From assembly GCA_930633525.1 (NCBI GenBank), contig CAKNFP010000001.1, positions 4,091,501-4,155,500 on the forward strand: DNA of 64,000 nt, in the 5' to 3' direction. A program made the position numbers and the translations under genes. The first letter of the stretch is position 1. Each line of letters starts with the position of its first letter. Below are positions 59,552-64,000 of the stretch, piece after piece. A model generated the notes under the pieces. The model was not told the DNA's origin. It ran no database searches and was given only the letters and a program-made list of their open reading frames with translations. Source of the stretch: Hyphomicrobiales bacterium. GTDB lineage: Bacteria > Pseudomonadota > Alphaproteobacteria > Rhizobiales > Beijerinckiaceae.

Positions 59552-60559
59552 ATGTTCAGGGTTCGGATCGCGTGCCTACTGGTCATCGGCGTCTTGATTA
59601 CGGGAAACGCGAGCGCCCAAGCGTGGCAAGACGTCAATCCGGCGACATCGGGTTGGTCTGCAGACAGGCTGGAGGTTGCCAAGCGACATGCGACGGCTCT
59701 CAAGCCGACAGCTTTGATGATCGTCCAGGACGGAAGGGTCATCGCCAGCTGGGGTGATGCATCCCATAAAGTGAACATCGCTTCCGTCCGAAAGAGCCTT
59801 CTAAGCGCGCTTTATGGTATCGCGGTCGGCGAGGGACGGATCAATCTTTCGAGCAGCCTGGCTGACCTTCGCATCGATGACAACGCACCTGGTCTGACCG
59901 CGACTGAGAAGACGGCAACCGTCCGTGATCTCCTGATGGCGCGTTCCGGCATCTACCATCCCGCAGCCCACGAGACAGCGGACATCAAGCGCAAACGACC
60001 TGAGCGCGGAAGCCACCCGCCGGGGTCATCCTGGTTCTATAACAACTGGGATTTCAATGTGCTGGGAACGATCTATCGGCAGGAGACCGGCGAGGACATC
60101 TTTGAAAGCTTCGAGCGCAGGATTGCCCAGCCGATCGGCATGGAGGATTTCTCGGTCAGGGATGGCCGCTACGCCTTGGAGAAGCTTTCCGAGCACCCTG
60201 CCTATCCCTTCAGGCTCAGCGCCCGCGATGCGGCCCGCTTCGGGCAATTGTTCCTGAATGGTGGACGTTGGGGCGACAAGCAGCTCATTCCCGCTTCGTG
60301 GGTCAAGGAATCCACCACCCCATATTCCTGGGCGAAGCGAATCCGGCAGGGCTATGGCTATATGTGGTGGACGCTTCCCGCTGATACCTGGGGTCCAGAT
60401 GCATTCTATGCCTCGGGCTACGGCGGCCAGATCATCGCCGTTGTACCGTCAAAACGGCTGGTCGTCGTTCAAACCGTCGACTTGAAACACAATCCAAAGG
60501 GCATCAGGACCAGCGCGTTCATCGATCTGCTGAAAGACATCGCGGCGGCTTCGCCTTGA
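59552..60559 (+). CDS. Class-C beta-lactamase-like serine hydrolase
   Basis: The 335-residue protein has a signal peptide (VRIACLLVIGVLITGNASAQA) and the beta-lactamase class C fold: catalytic S78-V-R-K81, the YNN motif (Y163-N-N165) and a C-terminal SGYGGQ segment in place of KTG. The altered third box suggests an esterase or peptidase rather than a true beta-lactamase. ATG 59552 has GGGGAGG 5 bases upstream. Confidence 0.88.
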   Translation: MFRVRIACLLVIGVLITGNASAQAWQDVNPATSGWSADRLEVAKRHATALKPTALMIVQDGRVIASWGDASHKVNIASVRKSLLSALYGIAVGEGRINLSSSLADLRIDDNAPGLTATEKTATVRDLLMARSGIYHPAAHETADIKRKRPERGSHPPGSSWFYNNWDFNVLGTIYRQETGEDIFESFERRIAQPIGMEDFSVRDGRYALEKLSEHPAYPFRLSARDAARFGQLFLNGGRWGDKQLIPASWVKESTTPYSWAKRIRQGYGYMWWTLPADTWGPDAFYASGYGGQIIAVVPSKRLVVVQTVDLKHNPKGIRTSAFIDLLKDIAAASP

Positions 60560-60695
60560 ATATCCTGTTTCCCCCCGTCCCGGTCACACCGCATGGATGC
60601 GTTCACGGCCGAAAGCGTGCGGTTGACGCCCATTGCCTGGGAAAGCCGAGGGGTGGGAAGGCAGCCCGTAGGGCGCCAATCGGGCTTCGCGCATT

Positions 60696-62081
60696 TTAGC
60701 CCGAGACAGGGAGCTTTAGCGCGACTCGCAGCCCGCCCAGTGGGGACCTGTCCAAGGTCAGTGACCCGGCATAAAGCTCCGCGAGCTCACTGGTTATCGA
60801 CAGCCCGAACCCGAAACCTGGAGAGCGTTCATCAAGTCGATGGCCGGCCTGGATTGCATGGGACATCTGCTCGGCCGAAAGTCCTGGTCCATCGTCCTCA
60901 ATGATGAGGACGGCGCTCCGCCCCTCTTCGCTCGCTCCAACCGCAACCTGGCTACGGCACCAAACGAACGCATTCTCCAATACATTTCCGAGCATCTCGT
61001 CGATGTCCTGCTGTTCGCACGCCACAGCGAGTCCCGGCGGAACGTGGTTGACGAAGGTAATCTCCTTGTCGGCGTTCACCTTACCGAGGACCAGGGCGAG
61101 ATCGTCCGCACGCGAAGCGATCGCCGTTCTTGCCCGAAGCGGACCACCGAGCGCGGCCGACCGCGCGCGCCCCAGATGATGCCGGATCCGGCGATCCATC
61201 AGCACGACGAGGTCATGCAGCTCTTCGGTGTTGGTCGTCTGCTTCCGCAGCGAGATGGCCAGAGTTGCCAGCGGCGTCTTCAGACCATGCGCCAAATTCG
61301 AGACATGTTTTCGGGCCCGTTCGAGGTTGGCCGCGTTCTGGACCAGCAGCGCGTTGAGTTCGTCAGCCAGCGGCTGCACTTCACGCGGCTGAGCCTCCGG
61401 TACATTGTCGCGAAGTCCCGATCGAACCTCGGCGACCGCACGGCGAAGGCGCTCCAGTGGCCGCAATCCAAGCCGGACCTGTATCAACATGGCGCTGATC
61501 AACGCGACGCCAAGCACGCCGAGCGACAGACCCAAGGTGCGCATCGCCTCCCAGAGGGGGCCCAGCACCGCGTCTCGCGGTGACGACGCCACGATCGTGG
61601 CCGGGCCTGCCGGCGTCGACACATTCAGGATGCGGAAATGAAGCCTGCGGTCATCAGGGCCCACCCCGTCGGCGGGCGCCGGGCGCTCTCCCGGAGGGGG
61701 AGCGTCTTCTGCCCGTGGTGGCGGGGGCGGAGGTGGAGGAAGCCTGCCGCTGATCGCGGGATAGGTCAGATCCGCGCCGTCAAGCGACCGGGACCGCAGG
61801 ACATTCTTCGGGCCGGAGATCTGCCAATACCAGCCGTGGCGGCGGCGGTCGAAAGGCGGTCCGTCGGCGGATCCCGCAAGATGCAGGTTGCCGCTCGCAT
61901 CGACGTCGAGCATGGACGATAGAAAAAGGATCTGGGCATCGAGCCTTTGATCGATCTGTCCTTGTACGAAGCGATGCAAGACGAACGCGATCAAGACCGC
62001 GGCGACGACCAGCGCGGCGGTGATGAAGACGCCGGCCCCGATCATGAGGCGGCGCCCGAGCGATGCGTTCAGGCCCATCAT
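60696..62081 (-). CDS. Sensor histidine kinase (PhoQ-like)
   Basis: The 461-residue protein has two membrane helices (about residues 13-35 and 182-203), a periplasmic sensor domain (residues 40-180) with eight consecutive prolines at 115-122 and further Pro-rich stretches, a HAMP domain, phospho-acceptor H265 in SNLAHGLKTPLATL and a catalytic domain with NVLENAFVW and DDGPGLS. It probably phosphorylates the adjoining OmpR-family regulator. Its ATG overlaps the regulator's stop by 4 bases. Confidence 0.93.
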   Translation of the reverse strand: MMGLNASLGRRLMIGAGVFITAALVVAAVLIAFVLHRFVQGQIDQRLDAQILFLSSMLDVDASGNLHLAGSADGPPFDRRRHGWYWQISGPKNVLRSRSLDGADLTYPAISGRLPPPPPPPPRAEDAPPPGERPAPADGVGPDDRRLHFRILNVSTPAGPATIVASSPRDAVLGPLWEAMRTLGLSLGVLGVALISAMLIQVRLGLRPLERLRRAVAEVRSGLRDNVPEAQPREVQPLADELNALLVQNAANLERARKHVSNLAHGLKTPLATLAISLRKQTTNTEELHDLVVLMDRRIRHHLGRARSAALGGPLRARTAIASRADDLALVLGKVNADKEITFVNHVPPGLAVACEQQDIDEMLGNVLENAFVWCRSQVAVGASEEGRSAVLIIEDDGPGLSAEQMSHAIQAGHRLDERSPGFGFGLSITSELAELYAGSLTLDRSPLGGLRVALKLPVSG

Positions 62082-62743
62082 CGGGATACCGAGGCAAGCT
62101 TGTAGCCACGGCCTCGTTCGGTTTCGATCAGCGTCTTGCCAATCTTGCGGCGCAACCTTGCGACAATCACTTCAATCGAGTTCGAATCCGTGCCGACATC
62201 GCCTTCGTAGACCTTCTCGGACAGCAGGCCGCGCTCGACCACCGTGTCCTTGCGGAGAATGAGGCATTCAAGCACCCGCCATTCCAGTGCTGTCAGTTTC
62301 AACGGCAACCCGTCGAGCTCGAACACGCCGGTCTGCGTCTCGAAACTCAAAGGCCCGCAGGAGATGCGCGGCGCGCCATGCCCGGCGGCACGACGGACGA
62401 GCGCTCGAAGGCGCATGACCAGTTCCTCGATCCGGAAGGGCTTCGTCAGATAGTCGTCCGCTCCCGCCTTGAAACCGTCGACCTTGTCGGTCCAGCCGTC
62501 GCGGGCGGTCAGGATCAGCACCGGCAGATGCCGCTCGTGCTTGCGCCAGCCACGCAGAACCTCGACGCCGGGCACCTTGGGCAATCCGAGATCGAGCACC
62601 GCGGCATCGTAGGCCTCTGTCTCGCCGAGATGCCGGCCGTCCTCGCCGTTCGCGGCGATGTCGACCGCGAAATTCTCCTCGCGCAGCGCCCGGGCAATTT
62701 CCTGCGCGAGCAGGTGATCGTCTTCGACCAGAAGGATTTTCAT
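62078..62743 (-). CDS. OmpR-family response regulator
   Basis: The 221-residue protein has a receiver domain with D51 as phospho-acceptor (VLDLGLP) and lysine K102 in LTKPF, and a C-terminal winged helix (EWRVLECLILRKDTVVER; VDVIVARLRRKIG-like IEVIVARLRRKIGKTLI, RGRGYKL). It probably controls the divergent OB-fold gene and itself through the dyad at 62791-62810. Translationally coupled to the kinase. Confidence 0.94.
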   Translation of the reverse strand: MKILLVEDDHLLAQEIARALREENFAVDIAANGEDGRHLGETEAYDAAVLDLGLPKVPGVEVLRGWRKHERHLPVLILTARDGWTDKVDGFKAGADDYLTKPFRIEELVMRLRALVRRAAGHGAPRISCGPLSFETQTGVFELDGLPLKLTALEWRVLECLILRKDTVVERGLLSEKVYEGDVGTDSNSIEVIVARLRRKIGKTLIETERGRGYKLASVSR

Positions 62744-62780
62744 GCTGCTTGCACCTCGGGGCGCGTCCTATTCCGACGAC

Positions 62781-62820
62781 CTTAACCCAACCTGAACGGA
62801 ACGGTTCAGGCTGGATTGGG
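62781..62820. promoter_or_regulatory. Operator-like dyad in the divergent promoter region
   Basis: CCTGAAC (62791-62797) and GTTCAGG (62804-62810) form a perfect dyad with a 6-base centre, flanked by CCCAA and TTGGG. It sits between the regulator gene and the divergent OB-fold gene, as expected for the regulator's binding site. Confidence 0.5.
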
Positions 62821-62869
62821 ACGGGATCGCTAGGTTTCCCTCATCGCAATCAACGAGGAGGACCTTCAG

Positions 62870-63442
62870 ATGGCAGAGACTGATTCACCCAAGACGACGA
62901 GCCTGTCCCCACCCGCGCGCTGGCAAGGCAGGCATCGCGGCCTGTTGGCAGGGATCGCGCTTGCCGTACTCGCCGTGGGTGCCGCCGCCGGCGCCGGCGG
63001 GGTCAAGATGGCCCAGCGTTGGCAACCGCAGAGCGTCATGCTGCTTCAGCCGACAGCCATCAACAAGCTGGAGGCTGGAGACCCGGCCGCCGTGAAGGGA
63101 AGCGTCGCGGAGATCTTCGGGAACAAGTTCATTCTCGACGATGGCACTGGCCGCGCTCTGGTCGATCTCGGGCCGCGCGGCGAGAACGCTGACGTCGTCA
63201 TCAAGGGAGAAACCGTGACCGTCCAGGGCATGTTCGACCACGGAATCATGCATGCCCGGATCGTGTCGCATGCCGACGGCCGGAATGAAGCCTTCGGCGC
63301 TCCCCCACCACCGCCACCCGGTGCACCGCGTCCGCCTCTGCCTGGAGCGCCCGCGGCGCGCGGCGATGTGCCGCCACCACCGCCCCCGCCGCCGGCGGGG
63401 CTGGATGCGCGGCCACCGACGCCTGGCCAGCGGGCCCTGTGA
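62870..63442 (+). CDS. Proline-rich OB-fold-like envelope protein (190 aa)
   Basis: The protein has an N-terminal membrane anchor or signal (residues ~24-46), a beta-rich ~75-residue domain (AAVKGSVAEIFGNKFILDDGTGRALVDLG...VIKGETVTVQGMFDHGIMHARIVS) resembling bacterial OB-fold (BOF-type) stress proteins, and a proline-rich tail with runs of 6 and 8 prolines (145-150, 168-175). GAGGAGG precedes the ATG. It is divergent from and probably regulated by the two-component system, whose kinase also carries poly-proline stretches in its sensor domain. Confidence 0.7.
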   Translation: MAETDSPKTTSLSPPARWQGRHRGLLAGIALAVLAVGAAAGAGGVKMAQRWQPQSVMLLQPTAINKLEAGDPAAVKGSVAEIFGNKFILDDGTGRALVDLGPRGENADVVIKGETVTVQGMFDHGIMHARIVSHADGRNEAFGAPPPPPPGAPRPPLPGAPAARGDVPPPPPPPPAGLDARPPTPGQRAL

Positions 63443-63818
63443 ACCTGAGACAGCAGCTTCCGGATGGAACAGGAAAATGAGGTGCCGCATGGACTATGCC
63501 AGCTGTCCCGGCGGGATCGCCCCCGTGCTGGCGCCGTTTCGTGGCGTGGATCACGCAGGGCGCATCTCCCGCCGATGCCACGCCGCCCAGCGGCCAAGTT
63601 CGGACCATGGCTATCATGAACCGATAACCCCCGCCGCACCGATGCCAGACCGCGCGAGCGATCTGGCATCGGCGACCCGCTTCGGGCGGAACGGGCCCGC
63701 AGCATAAGCGGGACTTCATCGACATGGCCCACGGGCCCGCTCCCGGCCGTGTGGCCGACACGGTCCTGGTTCATCCCTTGGTATCGTTTCATTTCGCGTT
63801 TCCGAGGAGAACGCGCCA
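63443..63818. promoter_or_regulatory. Gap with an 11-bp perfect inverted repeat upstream of the MFS gene
   Basis: CCGATGCCAGA (63639-63649) pairs perfectly with TCTGGCATCGG (63662-63672) across 12 bases. It may be a terminator for the OB-fold gene or an operator for the MFS gene. A possible 75-codon frame beginning at 63488 (MDYASCPGG) has no strong support. Confidence 0.45.
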
Positions 63819-64000
63819 ATGGCAACCGACTTCCCAAACAGTGAAAGAGCGCTGCGCCCGCTGCTCGCGCTGAACTTCTTCATGGCGGATATGCAGGCCG
63901 GCATCGGGCCCTTCCTCGGCGTGTTTCTGTTGGCGCATGGCTGGCAGAGCGGCTGGATCGGCACCGTGATGACGGCAGGCGGCGTCGCAGGCATGGTGAT
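63819..64000 (+). CDS. MFS transporter, N-terminal part (cut by window edge)
   Basis: The visible 60 residues (MATDFPNSERALRPLLALNFF...) contain the first membrane helix with FMADMQAGIGPFLGVFLLAHGWQSG and the start of a second (GTVMTAGGVAGMV), resembling an MFS drug or metabolite exporter. GAGGAGAACG precedes the ATG by 9 bases. The rest lies outside the window. Confidence 0.75.
   Translation, partial: MATDFPNSERALRPLLALNFFMADMQAGIGPFLGVFLLAHGWQSGWIGTVMTAGGVAGMV

Noticed and set aside
63488..63707. Frame of about 73 codons after the OB-fold gene
   Set aside because: No strong ribosome binding site, arginine/proline-rich content, and its end overlaps the perfect inverted repeat; kept only as a remark.

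Overview
The window comes from a high-GC alphaproteobacterium, most likely of the order Hyphomicrobiales (Rhizobiales). The gene set supports this: a three-gene pntAA-pntAB-pntB transhydrogenase preceded by an aa3-type cytochrome oxidase subunit IV gene, a DUF4167 protein, ptsP/lysC/ubiG, a cyclic-glucan exporter of the NdvA/ChvA type, DUF2125 and DUF465 proteins, and a heat-shock-type promoter before clpB. The genus cannot be fixed from the sequence alone; Bosea- or Chelatococcus-like is a guess.

Positions 1 to about 18,470 are the right part of an integrated mobile element (ICE or mobilizable IME) whose left end lies outside the window. It abuts the 3' end of a tRNA-Glu(CTC) gene (18469-18544, minus), and the large serine recombinase gene reads into that tRNA, so its last residues and stop codon are supplied by the attachment site. 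Left to right the element holds a leftward maintenance block (DUF2493, Toprim, ParB-like and DUF932 proteins), a large divergent control region (5768-6611), and a rightward block. The rightward block has an unknown protein, a SprT-like metalloprotease, an unknown 403-aa protein, a ParA/TraL-like ATPase, small membrane proteins, a type IV coupling protein, a 23-codon small ORF, a MobF relaxase-helicase, two small unknown ORFs and the recombinase. No mating-pair-formation genes or obvious cargo are visible.

Three undescribed-looking signals are concentrated in the element: (i) a two-stem RNA leader with compensatory base changes just upstream of the ribosome binding sites of both the ParB-like and DUF932 genes; (ii) a 14-base motif GAGTTAAYCCCAAA placed before the SprT, ParA and relaxase genes, marking a probable regulon; (iii) a tandem duplication of about 570 bp that made a chimeric gene from the membrane anchor of the coupling protein and the tail of the preceding membrane protein.

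From 18,545 on the DNA is chromosomal backbone. 18.7-25.3 kb carries DUF465, an alpha/beta hydrolase, transhydrogenase, the small oxidase subunit and an ABC1/UbiB kinase. 25.4-34.3 kb carries clpB, DUF4167, prmC-prfA and ptsP. 34.9-40.7 kb carries lysC, divergent ubiG, an EamA exporter, an orphan BRO-N phage-type gene, tspO, a CpdR-like regulator and hpt. 41.1-46.4 kb carries ftsE-ftsX-YdcF-plsC, ChaC and DUF2125. 46.4-53.7 kb carries an Fsr-type MFS pump, ndvA, an MscS-type channel, a CAP-domain lipoprotein and an HPF-cold-shock-domain fusion. 53.8-64 kb carries an MBL hydrolase, a VOC protein, a HerA-type ATPase, a GNAT, an I78 inhibitor lipoprotein, a small unknown protein, a class-C-beta-lactamase-like hydrolase, a PhoPQ-like two-component system with a divergent proline-rich OB-fold protein, and the start of an MFS transporter cut by the window edge.
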